Part shown: positions 55,685-63,956 of the stretch, one piece after another
How positions within the stretch are numbered: the stretch's first letter is position 1
How the letters are laid out: every line of letters begins with the position of its first letter
Source: Planctomycetota bacterium
Lineage (GTDB): Bacteria > Planctomycetota > SZUA-567 > JAKLDR01
Direction: 5' to 3'
Assembly: GCA_022703445.1 (NCBI GenBank)
Contig: JAKLDR010000004.1
Span: 62,001 to 126,000 of the forward strand
DNA: 64,000 nucleotides
Position numbers and translations under genes: made by a program
Notes under the pieces: model-generated
Told to the model about the DNA's origin: nothing
The model's input: only the letters and a program-made list of their open reading frames with translations
Databases searched by the model: none

Positions 55685-56581
55685 GTGCGCATAGTTTCGT
55701 GGGGACCGCGCCGGGGAGAGCGCGCCGGCCTGCTCTCGGACGGATTCGTCGTGGACCTCAACCGGGCCGACGGAGCCCTGCCGTCCGACCCGCGGGACCT
55801 GTTCCGCGGCTGGGAGCGGCTGGAGCCGAAGCTCCGGAAGCTGTCCGCCGCGCCGGCCGCGTCGCTCGCCTCCTCCTGCCGGGAACCGCTCGGCTCGGTC
55901 CGCCTGGGCGCCCCCTCGCCGGATCCGGGCGAGATCGTATGCCTGGCCGGCAACTACGAGGAGCACATCAAGGAGGGGGAGTGCGTGCGGGAGATGAAGC
56001 GCACCGCCCACCCCAAGCTCTTCAGCAAGGCCGGAGTCACCGCCTCCGGGCCGGCCGACGACATCGTCTACCCCCGGGGCGTCGAGAAGCTCGACTACGA
56101 GGTTGAGATCGCCGTGATCATCGGGCGCGCCGCGCGCTCCGTGCCGGCCGCGAAGGCTTCCGGAGTCATCGCCGGGTACTGCGTCCTGAACGACGTCTCG
56201 GCGCGCTGCGCCCAGTTCGGGGACGGGCAGTTCTTCCGGGGCAAGTCCTTCGAGACCTTCGCGCCCATGGGCCCGGCGCTGGTGACGCCGGACGAGGCCG
56301 GCAACGTCGCCGACCTGCGCCTGCGCTCCTGGGTCAACGGCCAGGTCCGCCAGGACTCGCGCACGAGCCGCATGACTTTCCCGATCCCGGAGATAGTGGA
56401 GTTCGTCTCCGGCGTCTTCACCCTGCGCCCAGGCGACGTCATCGCCACCGGCACCCCCGCCGGGGTGGGGGTCTTCATGAATCCGCCGGGCCTGCTGCAG
56501 GCCGGCGATCTCGTGGAGATGGAAGTGGATGGACTGGGCCGGCTGGCCAACCGGGTGGCCGCCCCGAGGGACGCATCATGA
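55685..56581 (+). CDS. Fumarylacetoacetate hydrolase (FAH) family protein
   Basis: 298 residues from the GTG at 55685 (GGGGGA five bases upstream). The FAH fold is shown by CLAGNYEEH, the metal ligands Glu-x-Glu in DYEVEIAVIIG, VLNDVSAR, and KSFETFAPMGP, with VIATGTPAGVG near the C-terminus. Members hydrolyse or decarboxylate acylpyruvates and 2-oxo acids, for example acylpyruvase or 2-oxohept-3-ene-dioate hydratase. The gene overlaps the amidase gene by ATGA. With lpxK and the amidase following, the context does not point to one pathway. A TATGAT hexamer at about 55640 may be its -10. Confidence 0.88.
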   Translation: MRIVSWGPRRGERAGLLSDGFVVDLNRADGALPSDPRDLFRGWERLEPKLRKLSAAPAASLASSCREPLGSVRLGAPSPDPGEIVCLAGNYEEHIKEGECVREMKRTAHPKLFSKAGVTASGPADDIVYPRGVEKLDYEVEIAVIIGRAARSVPAAKASGVIAGYCVLNDVSARCAQFGDGQFFRGKSFETFAPMGPALVTPDEAGNVADLRLRSWVNGQVRQDSRTSRMTFPIPEIVEFVSGVFTLRPGDVIATGTPAGVGVFMNPPGLLQAGDLVEMEVDGLGRLANRVAAPRDAS

Positions 56582-57453
56582 TGAACACCCGATCCGGGAA
56601 CCAGGCCAGCGGGCTGATCCTCGGCCCGGTCGCCCCGCGCCGGGTGCGCCGCGCGGCGCCGCCGGCCCCGGCAGCCGTGCCCGGCCCCTTCGAGGAGGCC
56701 CTGGTGTCCTGGGGACTCAGGCTGCTCTTCGTGCTCCTGGCCGCCGGAGTCGCCGGCTGCAAGGCCTACAGCGAGGTGCCCTCCGCCGACGTGCAGCCGC
56801 CGGTCTGCCCGCCGACGCCGGCCGGCGCGGAGGCCTGCTGGGAGCCGCCCGCTCCGCTCGGACCCTGGCGCTACATCATCGTCCATCACAGCGCCACGCC
56901 GGGCGGCTCGGCCGCGCTCTTCGAGAAATACCACCGCAACGTCCGGCACTTCGAGAACGGCATGGGTTACCACTTCGTTATCGGCAACGGCGTGGACGTG
57001 ACCGACGGCCTCGTCGAGGTCGGTGACCGCTGGGTCCGCCAGATCCAGGGGGCGCACGTCGGCGGCGAACTCAACCGCGAGTGCATCGGCATCTGCCTGG
57101 TGGGGGATTTCTCCCAGGGCCGCCCCACCGCCAGGCAGGTGGCCTCGCTCGACCGGCTGCTGAAGTTCCTGCTGGCCCGCTGCCGGATACCGCCCTCCCG
57201 CGTCATAGGCCACTGCGAGGCCCGCCCGGGACACACGGTCTGCCCCGGCCAGCACTTCTCCATGGACGCGCTCCGCAAAACCCTCTCCGGCGGATCCTCG
57301 GTCTGCCAGATACCGGTTGAGCCGGCCGGGGGCCAGCCCCCGCCGGCCGAAGCAGCCCCCAGTGCCGCTCCACCCCCGGCGGCCACCGGCGGCTCGGCCG
57401 CCTCCGCCCCGCAGAACTTCCGGGTCTACGGGTCGGTGCGCAGCCTGCGCTGA
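56578..57453 (+). CDS. N-acetylmuramoyl-L-alanine amidase-type zinc protein (Amidase_2/PGRP)
   Basis: 291 residues in an ATGA overlap with the FAH gene. The zinc site is His103 in IVHHSAT, a second His in GHCEARPGH and Cys in TVCPG. Adjacent GAHVGG and NRECIGICLVGDF are family motifs. A membrane or lipoprotein segment (about 42-61, ending LAAGVAGC) precedes the domain. An alternative GTG at 56704, five bases after GAGGAGG, would make that segment an N-terminal lipoprotein signal; the upstream codons are G/C-rich at third positions, so both starts are possible. The C-terminus is Pro/Ala-rich. It probably trims or recycles peptidoglycan at the envelope. Confidence 0.85.
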   Translation: MMNTRSGNQASGLILGPVAPRRVRRAAPPAPAAVPGPFEEALVSWGLRLLFVLLAAGVAGCKAYSEVPSADVQPPVCPPTPAGAEACWEPPAPLGPWRYIIVHHSATPGGSAALFEKYHRNVRHFENGMGYHFVIGNGVDVTDGLVEVGDRWVRQIQGAHVGGELNRECIGICLVGDFSQGRPTARQVASLDRLLKFLLARCRIPPSRVIGHCEARPGHTVCPGQHFSMDALRKTLSGGSSVCQIPVEPAGGQPPPAEAAPSAAPPPAATGGSAASAPQNFRVYGSVRSLR

Positions 57454-57542
57454 CCGCGCGTTCCCCAAGATGGTGGAAGTTTCCGGCAGCGCGGATATGA
57501 TTTCCGCGGTCGGCCGTCATTGAGCGGCCCCGGAGACGCCAC

Positions 57543-58637
57543 GTGGCCCGCGAGTACGCGCTCGAAGACCTGGAGCTCTACCTCCTCTCGGTGATGGAGG
57601 ACCGCCTGCACGGGGTCATGCCATCGCTGCTGCGCGGGGTCGCCGCCGCGGCCAGTTGGCCGTTCGCGGGGGCCGCCGCCCTGCGGCGCCAACTCTACCT
57701 CGGGGGAAAGCTGCGGCGGCGCCGCGCCCCGCTGCCGGTGATCTCGGTCGGCAACCTGGTGGTCGGCGGGGCCGGCAAGACCCCGTTCTCGTCCTATCTG
57801 CTCCGCGGGCTGTCCCGGCAGGGCCGGCAGGTGGCGGTCATCGCCCGGGGCTACCGCTCGGGCAAGTCCGACGCGGTCAACGACGAGCTGGTCATGCTCG
57901 GCCGGCAGGTCCCGGACGCACTGACCCTGGCCACTCCCAACCGTCTGACCGGCTGCCGCAAGGCCGCCGAGCTCGGGGCCGAGGTGGCGGTGCTCGACGA
58001 CGGCTTCCAGCACATCCCGCTGATGCGCGACCTGGACATCCTGCTTCTGGACGCCACCCGCCCCTTCGGCAACGGCCGGCTGTTGCCCCGGGGAACGCTG
58101 CGCGAGCCGCCGGAGTGCGCCCGGCGCGCGGACATAGCCGTGCTCACCAGGGTCGACCTGGCCTCGCGCGGCCAGGTCGGCGAGCTGCGCACCTGGCTGG
58201 GCCGGCTCCGCCGCAACATGCCCGTGGCCGAATGCTGCTTCCGCCCGGCGACGCTCAAGCCGGTGGTGGCCGGGAGTGCTCCACCGCTTGACCCGGAGGC
58301 CCTCTCCGGCCGCCGCATCGGGGCCTTCGCCGGGCTGGCCGACCCGCGCAGCTTCGGGCGGCTGCTCCGCGCCCTGGGCGCCGCCGTGGTCTACTCCCGG
58401 CGCTTCCGCGACCATCACCGCTACACCGGACGGGATCTGGCCGAGGTCGCCGCCGAGGCCCGCTGGGCCGGCGCCGAGCTGCTGGTCACCACCGAGAAGG
58501 ACGCGGTCAAACTCTCCCGGCTGACCGCCCCGGAAGCCCCCCTCTACTACCTGCCCATCGAGGTGGAGATGCGCGAGGGCGAGGACCTGCTCTGGGCCGA
58601 GGTCGGCCGGGCGCTGGCCAACTTCAAGAAGCCTTAG
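57543..58637 (+). CDS. lpxK: Tetraacyldisaccharide 4'-kinase
   Basis: 364 residues from the GTG at 57543, with GGAG seven bases upstream. LpxK phosphorylates the 4' position of the tetraacyldisaccharide lipid A precursor at the inner membrane. A P-loop, GNLVVGGAGKTP, is at 70-81; DDGFQH supplies the catalytic Asp; RGTLREP and a C-terminal TTEKDAVKL are family motifs. Length is normal. Its presence shows a lipopolysaccharide-type outer membrane. It stands apart from other lpx genes, which is common for lpxK. Confidence 0.93.
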   Translation: MAREYALEDLELYLLSVMEDRLHGVMPSLLRGVAAAASWPFAGAAALRRQLYLGGKLRRRRAPLPVISVGNLVVGGAGKTPFSSYLLRGLSRQGRQVAVIARGYRSGKSDAVNDELVMLGRQVPDALTLATPNRLTGCRKAAELGAEVAVLDDGFQHIPLMRDLDILLLDATRPFGNGRLLPRGTLREPPECARRADIAVLTRVDLASRGQVGELRTWLGRLRRNMPVAECCFRPATLKPVVAGSAPPLDPEALSGRRIGAFAGLADPRSFGRLLRALGAAVVYSRRFRDHHRYTGRDLAEVAAEARWAGAELLVTTEKDAVKLSRLTAPEAPLYYLPIEVEMREGEDLLWAEVGRALANFKKP

Positions 58638-58643
58638 AGCTTT

Positions 58644-58775
58644 TCACCACCAAGACACCGAGACACAGGAGACGGCAGGGGATTTCCATCCGCGGACGAG
58701 ACCGCTCCCGATTGGAGAACGGCGCGCGCCGCGAACTGTGATCAACGTTGTTACTGGTGTCCTGGCGGTTGGGCG
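58644..58775. repeat. Inverted pair of 8-mer tandem arrays
   Basis: The left arm, 58644-58673, has TCACCACC, AAGACACC and GAGACACA. The right arm, 58744-58775, has TACTGGTG, TCCTGGCG and GTTGGGCG. The arms are imperfect complements around 70 bases and fill the gap between two convergent genes. Confidence 0.55.
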
Positions 58776-58776
58776 C

Positions 58777-59088
58777 TCAGTCCACCGCGGCCAGGGCGCG
58801 GGTCTCGACGGCCGATTCTTCGGCCTCGGCCATCTCCAGCGCCCGGCGGGACGCCCGGCAGGCGGCGCCGTGGAGCCAGCCGCAGATGGTCCGCCGGCCG
58901 GCCAGCCCACGCGCACCGCGGGCCAGCATCAGGAAGACGGCCCGGGTGGCGGTCTCGGCCAGGCGCCGGTCGCCGGTCATTCGCAGGCAGGCGGAGTAGA
59001 CCATCGGCGCGTGACGCTCGACCAGCGCGCCCAGCGCCTGCGCCGAGCCGCGCGCCGCGTAGCCGTCAAGAAGCTCGCCGTCGGTCAT
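58777..59088 (-). CDS. ECF sigma-factor region-2-only protein
   Basis: 103 residues with GGAGG five bases before the ATG at 59088. It resembles the first domain of ECF sigma factors: DGELLDGYAARGSAQALGALVERHAPMVYSACLRMTGD, followed by AETATRAVFLMLARGA, the -10-recognition and core-binding helices. The protein ends after an acidic tail with no region 4. The frame closes with a proper stop, and no broken region 4 sequence is visible downstream, where the repeat array begins. It may be a truncated sigma factor or a stand-alone core-RNA-polymerase binder. Confidence 0.65.
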   Translation of the reverse strand: MTDGELLDGYAARGSAQALGALVERHAPMVYSACLRMTGDRRLAETATRAVFLMLARGARGLAGRRTICGWLHGAACRASRRALEMAEAEESAVETRALAAVD

Positions 59089-59164
59089 CGCCCCCTCCGT
59101 GCTGTAGGGGGAATATACACCGCGGACGCTCCAAGGTTCGCCGACGGCAGGTGCGCACAAGAAC

Positions 59165-59189
59165 GGGGGCCGCGCGCTGCGCGGCCCCC
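59165..59189 (-). terminator. Strong hairpin terminator of the dehydrogenase gene
   Basis: An 11-bp perfect G+C stem (59165-59175 with 59179-59189) and a three-base loop lie 21 bases beyond the stop codon. The minus-strand sequence continues GTTCTTGT, a short U-rich tail. Confidence 0.75.
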
Positions 59190-59210
59190 GGCGGACATGG
59201 CGGAATCGGG

Positions 59211-60197
59211 CTACTTCTTCAGCTTCTCGTAGACCTTGGGATTCACGCAGCTCTTGGGCCGCTCGCCCTTGAGCACGGCCGCGGCGGCCTTGGCGGTCTC
59301 GTCCTGGAGCTCCTGGATGGACTCCTCGGAGTACCAGCCGGCGTGGTCGGTGAGGACCACGTTGGGGATCTTGCGGAGCGGCGAGTCCGCCGGCAACGGC
59401 TCCTTCTCGTAGACGTCCAGACCCGCCGAGGCCGGGCGGCCCTTCTTGAGGGCCTCGGCCAGGGCCGCCTCGTCGATGACCGGCCCGCGGGCGGTGTTGA
59501 CCAGCACGGCGGTGGGTTTCATCAGGCCCAGCCGGCGCGCGTCGATCATGTGGAACGTCTCCTTGTTGCTGGGCGCGTGGACGGAGACGTAGTCGCTCTC
59601 CTTGAGCAGGGTGTCGAGGTCGACGAGCGTCACCCCGGCGGCCTTGGCGGCCTCGGGCTTGAGGTAGGGGTCGTGGACCAGCACCTTGAAGCGCCAGCCG
59701 CCGATCTTCTCGTGCAGCCGGCGGGGGATCGAGCCATAGCCGACCAGCCCGAAGGTCTTGCCGGTCATGCGGAAGACGGGGTCCTTGGGGCCGATGTCCC
59801 ACTCGCCGGCGCGGACCCGCTTGTCGTGGTCCACCAGCTTGCGGGCGCAGGCCATGATCAGAGCCAGGGCCTGGTCGGAGACCTCCTCGACGCAGTAGCC
59901 CAGGACGTTGGCCACGACCACACCGCGGTCGGTGGCGGCCTGGAGGTCGACGTTGTCCACGCCGATGCCATAGCGGACGATGACCTTGAGGTCGGTCAGC
60001 GACTCGATCAGCGCCTGGTCGATGGGCGCCTGGCGCACCAGCAGGCCGTGCGCGCCCTTGCAGCCCTCGAAGAGCTGGCAGGGGTCCTTCCAGACCACCG
60101 GCCCAGCCAGTTCGGCGCCGGCTTCGGCCAGGATGCGCTTCTCTCCCGCGTAGCTCTTGTAACCGGGGTCGGTGACGACGACTTTGAACTTGGCCAT
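59211..60197 (-). CDS. D-isomer-specific 2-hydroxyacid dehydrogenase
   Basis: 328 residues. NAD(P)-dependent oxidoreductase of the phosphoglycerate dehydrogenase/glyoxylate reductase family. The catalytic trio is visible: Arg in NTARGPVID, Glu in DVYEKEP and His in TDHAGWYSEES. The nucleotide-binding loop reads GYGSIP where GxGxxG is usual, so its third glycine is Pro. The substrate is not evident; the C-terminal ACT domain of true SerA is absent. No good ribosome site precedes the ATG, and a 7-mer repeat array fills the gap to the receiver gene upstream, from which it may be transcribed. Confidence 0.88.
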   Translation of the reverse strand: MAKFKVVVTDPGYKSYAGEKRILAEAGAELAGPVVWKDPCQLFEGCKGAHGLLVRQAPIDQALIESLTDLKVIVRYGIGVDNVDLQAATDRGVVVANVLGYCVEEVSDQALALIMACARKLVDHDKRVRAGEWDIGPKDPVFRMTGKTFGLVGYGSIPRRLHEKIGGWRFKVLVHDPYLKPEAAKAAGVTLVDLDTLLKESDYVSVHAPSNKETFHMIDARRLGLMKPTAVLVNTARGPVIDEAALAEALKKGRPASAGLDVYEKEPLPADSPLRKIPNVVLTDHAGWYSEESIQELQDETAKAAAAVLKGERPKSCVNPKVYEKLKK

Positions 60198-60201
60198 GGA
60201 T

Positions 60202-60303
60202 CAGTTCCCTGTTCTCAGTTCCCAGATCTCAGTTCCCAGTTCCCAGTTCCCAGCACGACTGCCCCGTTCCCGGCTGAGAACTGGGAACTGGCAACCGGGA
60301 ACT
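60202..60303. repeat. Inverted pair of 7-mer tandem arrays (CAGTTCC type)
   Basis: The left arm, 60202-60257, has eight units close to CAGTTCC. The right arm, 60276-60303, has GAGAACT, GGGAACT, GGCAACC and GGGAACT. This is the clearest example in the window and would form a stem of about 28 bp around a short loop upstream of the dehydrogenase start. Confidence 0.75.
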
Positions 60304-60311
60304 ACTTTGTC

Positions 60312-60686
60312 TTACTTCTTGCCTTCCTCGGCGCGCTTCTTGATGACGCTCTTGATGGTCTCCTTGAGCTCGGTCAGATCCGAGGACTTGACCACGTAGG
60401 CGTCGGCCGCCCAGGACAGGAAGTTGTCCTTGTAGTTGGCGTAGGCGGTGTTGAGGATCACCGGGATGGTGTTGTCCACGCCCAGGACCTTGCCCAGGGC
60501 CTCGATGCCGTCCATGCCCGGCATGGAGATGTCCATGATCACCAGATCCGGCCGCTCCTTGGATATCTCGGCCAGGGCCTCCTTGCCGCCCGCGGCGGTG
60601 CAGACGGTGTAACCCTCGTCCTCGAGCTCCTGCTCGTAGAGCCGCCTCTGGTTGGGGTCGTCCTCGACCACCAGCAGCTTGGTCAT
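60312..60686 (-). CDS. Single-domain response regulator (CheY-like)
   Basis: 124 residues with AAAGGAG six bases before the ATG. Receiver-only: Asp9-Asp10, phosphoacceptor Asp52 in IMDISMPGMDG, Thr in NTAY and Lys in YVVKSSDL. No output domain or adjacent kinase. It has its own promoter (60742-60771), and its leader contains a 7-bp hairpin (60704-60722). The dehydrogenase gene lies 114 bases downstream on the same strand. A stress or motility relay is possible but not indicated by context. Confidence 0.88.
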   Translation of the reverse strand: MTKLLVVEDDPNQRRLYEQELEDEGYTVCTAAGGKEALAEISKERPDLVIMDISMPGMDGIEALGKVLGVDNTIPVILNTAYANYKDNFLSWAADAYVVKSSDLTELKETIKSVIKKRAEEGKK

Positions 60687-60741
60687 GACCTGCTCCTTTC
60701 GCCGATTCGCAGCTGGCGAATCCCCCCAGCTTGCGCGCGGG

Positions 60742-60771
60742 ATTCTAATCCACCGGGATAGCGGATGGCAA
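60742..60771 (-). promoter_or_regulatory. Promoter of the receiver gene
   Basis: Minus-strand TTGCCA (60766-60771) and TAGAAT (60742-60747) are 18 bases apart, each matching consensus at five of six positions. A GATTCGC/GCGAATC hairpin lies in the leader just before the ribosome site. Confidence 0.6.
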
Positions 60772-60783
60772 GCAGAGATTTTG

Positions 60784-60802
60784 CCCGGCGGAGTCCGCCG
60801 GG
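60784..60802 (-). terminator. Hairpin after the kinase-like gene
   Basis: CCCGGCGG (60784-60791) and CCGCCGGG (60795-60802) form a perfect 8-bp stem seven bases beyond the stop codon at 60810. The sequence after it is CAAAATCTC rather than a U-tract, so function is uncertain. Confidence 0.45.
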
Positions 60803-60809
60803 GCGGGCC

Positions 60810-61478
60810 TCAGCTCCCGAAGGGGCTGCCGGCGGCGGGGACTGCCAGGACGGCCTCCAGGCTCCGGCGGGCGGACTCCGCGGTGGTCTGCGGGCCCACC
60901 GCCACCTCCTCGACCCGGACGCCCCGCGCGCGGTAGTGGCCGAGCAGCGGGGCGATGCGCCCGCGGAAGAGCTCCAGCCGCCGGCGCACGGCTTCGAGAT
61001 CGTCGTCGGAGCGGCCGGAGCGGTCGCCGCCGGCGTCCGTGCGGATGCGCTCCCAGGCCACCTCCGCCGGGCAGGAGAGATGGACGACCAGGCGCACGTC
61101 CAGGACGGGCTCGAGGTCGCGGGCCTGGCCGGCGTGGCGCGGCAGGCCGTTGAGCACGCAGATGTCGCCAGCCGCGAAACCGCGCGCCGCCAGGAACGAC
61201 TCCAGAATCCGCCGGGCCAGCGGGAAGTGCTCGTCCTCGAGCAGCCTCCCGGCGGCGACCACTTCCGCCAGGAAGGCGGCCTCCGCCGGGCTGAAACCCG
61301 GGTCGCCGCCGGCGGCGATCCGGCGGAGCTCGGCCCCGAAGTCGAAGTGCACGCACCTCGCCGACCGCAGGCCGCCGCGCTCCAGCTCCTCGCCCAGCGG
61401 AGTCTTGCCCGACCCGGACGGCCCCACCAGCAGCAGGGCCCGCCTCCGCCCGGGGCGCGCGGCATGCGGCCGGTCCAT
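60810..61478 (-). CDS. Adenylate-kinase-like nucleotide monophosphate kinase
   Basis: 222 residues; the start follows the priA stop by two bases. A P-loop GPSGSGKT is at 19-26. The NMP-binding motif LNGLPRHAGQA resembles the DGFPR-x-x-Q-A of adenylate kinases, and a short LID-like region carries RSDDDLEAVRRRL. The zinc LID of long adenylate kinases is absent. The usual Asp of DGFPR is Asn (LNGLPR), and several substrate residues are less conserved, so the acceptor may not be AMP. It is translationally linked to priA and ends at a hairpin. Confidence 0.75.
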   Translation of the reverse strand: MDRPHAARPGRRRALLLVGPSGSGKTPLGEELERGGLRSARCVHFDFGAELRRIAAGGDPGFSPAEAAFLAEVVAAGRLLEDEHFPLARRILESFLAARGFAAGDICVLNGLPRHAGQARDLEPVLDVRLVVHLSCPAEVAWERIRTDAGGDRSGRSDDDLEAVRRRLELFRGRIAPLLGHYRARGVRVEEVAVGPQTTAESARRSLEAVLAVPAAGSPFGS

Positions 61479-61480
61479 GG

Positions 61481-63883
61481 TCAGAGCATGGCCGCCGGGT
61501 CGGCGTCGAGCGTCGCGCGGACGCCGCGGGCGGAGCCCTGGCACTCGGCGCGCAGGACCGCCAGCAACTCCTCGGACTCGGACCCGGGGCGGCACTTGAT
61601 CATCAGGTGCCAGCGGTACTGGTCCTCGATCTTCTCGAGGGGGCAGTGCGCCGGCCCGAGCACCTGCGGCGGCCGGCCCCCCGGGCCGCCCGCCGCGGAG
61701 GCCGCCGGGCAGGCCGCGCGGGCGGCGGCGGCGATCGCCTCGGCGCGCTCCCGGGCGCGGACGGAGTCCTTGGCGCTGGCCACCACGCGGAGCAGCCGCG
61801 CGTACGGCGGCCAGTAGAACTCCGAGCGCGAGGCCAGCTCCGCCTCGGCGAAGGCCAGGTAGTCGTGCTGCGCGGCCGCGGCCACCGCCGGGTGCTCGGG
61901 GAAGGCGGTCTGGACGGCCACCCGCCCGCCCATCTCGCCGCGGCCGGCCCGGCCGGCCACCTGGCTCACCAGCTGGAAGGTGCGCTCCGCCGCCCGGAAG
62001 TCCGGGAGGTTCAGCGCCGTGTCGGCGTTGACCATCGCGACCAGCGTGACCCGCGGGAAGTCCAGGCCCTTGCCGACCATCTGGGTGCCGACCAGGACAT
62101 TGGTCTTGCCCTCGCGGAAGTCGGCCAGGATCCCGGCGTGGGCGGTGCGGTTGGCCATGACGTCGCTGTCCAGGCGCGCCACCCGGGCCTCGGGGAAGAA
62201 CTTCGCCACCTCGGCGGCGACGCGCTCGGTGCCCAGCCCGATCCGCCGGAGCGGACCGCCGCAGTCCGGGCAGGCCTGCCCGAAGGACTTCTCCGCCCCG
62301 CAGTAGTGGCAGAGGGCCGCGTCCTGCTCGCGGTGGAAGACCATGGCCACCTGGCAGCGCGCGCAGCGGGCCACGAAGCCGCAGCGCGCACAGACGATGG
62401 CCGTGGCCCAGCCCCGCCGGTTCAGGAAGACGATCGCCGAACCGCCCTCCTTGAGGCAGGCGCCCAGCAGCCGCTGCATGCGCCGGCTCAGGGCCAGGAA
62501 TGCGCGGTTCTCGCGGCTCTCGATGCGCGTGTCGATCAGCTCGACCGGCGGCAGGGGGTAGCCCGCGGCGCGCTTTTCCATGACGTGCAGCCGCGCGCGG
62601 CCGCCCCGCGCCGCGTGGAAGCTCTCCAGCGACGGCGTGGCCGAGCCGAGCACGCAGACCGCGCCCTCCAGCTCCGCGCGCCGGGCGGCCGTCTCCCGGG
62701 CGTGGTACCGTGGCGCGGAGTCCTGCTTGTAGGAACCCTCGTGCTCCTCGTCGACCACCACGAGCCCCAGCCGCGGCACGGGCGCGAAGACCGCGCTGCG
62801 GGCGCCGATGATCACGTCGGCGCGGCCCTCGCTGATCCGGCGCCACTCCTCGGCGCGCTGCCCCGGGGTGAGGTGGGAGTGCAGCACGGCCAGCGAGGCG
62901 AAGCGGCTCCGGAAGCGGGCGCAGGTCTGGGGGGTGAGCGCGATCTCCGGCAGCAGGACGATGCTCTGCCTCCCGCGCTCGAGCGCCGCCCGGGCGGCGC
63001 GGATGTAGACCTCGGTCTTGCCGCTGCCCGTGACCCCGCGGATGAGGTGGACCGCAGCCGCGCCGGGGCCGCCGTCCATGGAGGCCACGACGGACTCGAC
63101 CGCGGCGCGCTGCTCGCCCGTGAGCTCGAACTCCCTGGCGGCCTCCGCGCCGTAGCCCATGAAGACCCGCTCCTGCGGGTACTCTTCGACGATGCGCAGG
63201 TGCATCTTGCGCCCCAGCGCCCGGACCGCGCCCTCGCCGGCGTCGGCCACCAGGAGCAGCTCGCCGACGGTCAGCCGCCCCGCGCACTCGGCCAGCGTCT
63301 CGAGGATCACGGCCTGCTGCGGCGCTCGATCGGCCATGGCGGCGGCCAGACGCCGCGCCTCCTCGGGCTTCTCGAGGAGCTCGACGAAGCGGATCTTCTC
63401 GGAGCGCTTGTGCGCCTTGACCGCCGCCGGGGTCATGGCGCCGAGCGCCTCGCCGAGGCTGGCGCCGTAGTGCCGGCTCATCCACCGGCCGAGCTCGAGC
63501 ATCTTCGCCGATAGGAAGGGGGCCTCGTCGGCGGGCTTGATGGCCTCGCGAACCGCGGCCAGGACGTCGGCGTCGCGGCCGGGGGATGCGGCGCTGGCGC
63601 CGGAGCCCTCGTCGCCGCCCATTCCGGGCAGGCCCTGGCTCTCGGCCGCGGGGGCGGGCTTCTTCCTGCGGCCGGCGCGCTCGGCGAGCTTGGCGCCCAG
63701 CTCCGCGCGAACCTCCTCCTCGGAGACGACCCGCAGCAGGTAGCCGGTCGCCCGGCGCGGCCCGAGCGGCGCGACCACGCGCAGCCCCGGGACCGGCTCG
63801 ACCGGGAAGCCCTCCGGCAGCCGGTAGAAGTAGGTCTGGTCCTGGGGCGTCTCGAAGCAGAGCTCGATGTAGCGATCGTTCAC
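61481..63883 (-). CDS. priA: Primosomal helicase PriA
   Basis: 800 residues from the GTG at 63883. PriA restarts stalled replication forks by loading the replicative helicase. The N-terminal DNA-binding region (QTYFYRLPEGFPVEPVPGLRVVAPLG) precedes a Lys/Pro-rich insert at about 70-110. The helicase core has Walker A GVTGSGKTE, the DEEH box, and four CxxC pairs (CARC, CARC, CHYC and CPDC) binding two zincs, then QVAGRAGR (motif VI). The start has no Shine-Dalgarno site; a TAGAAT -10 lies eight bases before it, predicting a leaderless mRNA. The kinase-like gene follows after two bases. Confidence 0.95.
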   Translation of the reverse strand: MNDRYIELCFETPQDQTYFYRLPEGFPVEPVPGLRVVAPLGPRRATGYLLRVVSEEEVRAELGAKLAERAGRRKKPAPAAESQGLPGMGGDEGSGASAASPGRDADVLAAVREAIKPADEAPFLSAKMLELGRWMSRHYGASLGEALGAMTPAAVKAHKRSEKIRFVELLEKPEEARRLAAAMADRAPQQAVILETLAECAGRLTVGELLLVADAGEGAVRALGRKMHLRIVEEYPQERVFMGYGAEAAREFELTGEQRAAVESVVASMDGGPGAAAVHLIRGVTGSGKTEVYIRAARAALERGRQSIVLLPEIALTPQTCARFRSRFASLAVLHSHLTPGQRAEEWRRISEGRADVIIGARSAVFAPVPRLGLVVVDEEHEGSYKQDSAPRYHARETAARRAELEGAVCVLGSATPSLESFHAARGGRARLHVMEKRAAGYPLPPVELIDTRIESRENRAFLALSRRMQRLLGACLKEGGSAIVFLNRRGWATAIVCARCGFVARCARCQVAMVFHREQDAALCHYCGAEKSFGQACPDCGGPLRRIGLGTERVAAEVAKFFPEARVARLDSDVMANRTAHAGILADFREGKTNVLVGTQMVGKGLDFPRVTLVAMVNADTALNLPDFRAAERTFQLVSQVAGRAGRGEMGGRVAVQTAFPEHPAVAAAAQHDYLAFAEAELASRSEFYWPPYARLLRVVASAKDSVRARERAEAIAAAARAACPAASAAGGPGGRPPQVLGPAHCPLEKIEDQYRWHLMIKCRPGSESEELLAVLRAECQGSARGVRATLDADPAAML

Positions 63884-63891
63884 GGGGGCTG

Positions 63892-63919
63892 ATTCTAGCC
63901 GGCCTCCGGCGCGGTACAA
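63892..63919 (-). promoter_or_regulatory. Promoter for a probable leaderless priA mRNA
   Basis: Minus-strand TAGAAT (63892-63897) is separated by 16 bases from TTGTAC (63914-63919). Only eight bases lie between the -10 and the GTG start. The -35 is weak (three of six). Confidence 0.5.
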
Positions 63920-63956
63920 GCTTGACGGCGGCGCGGGGTCAAGGTAGGCTGGGGCG

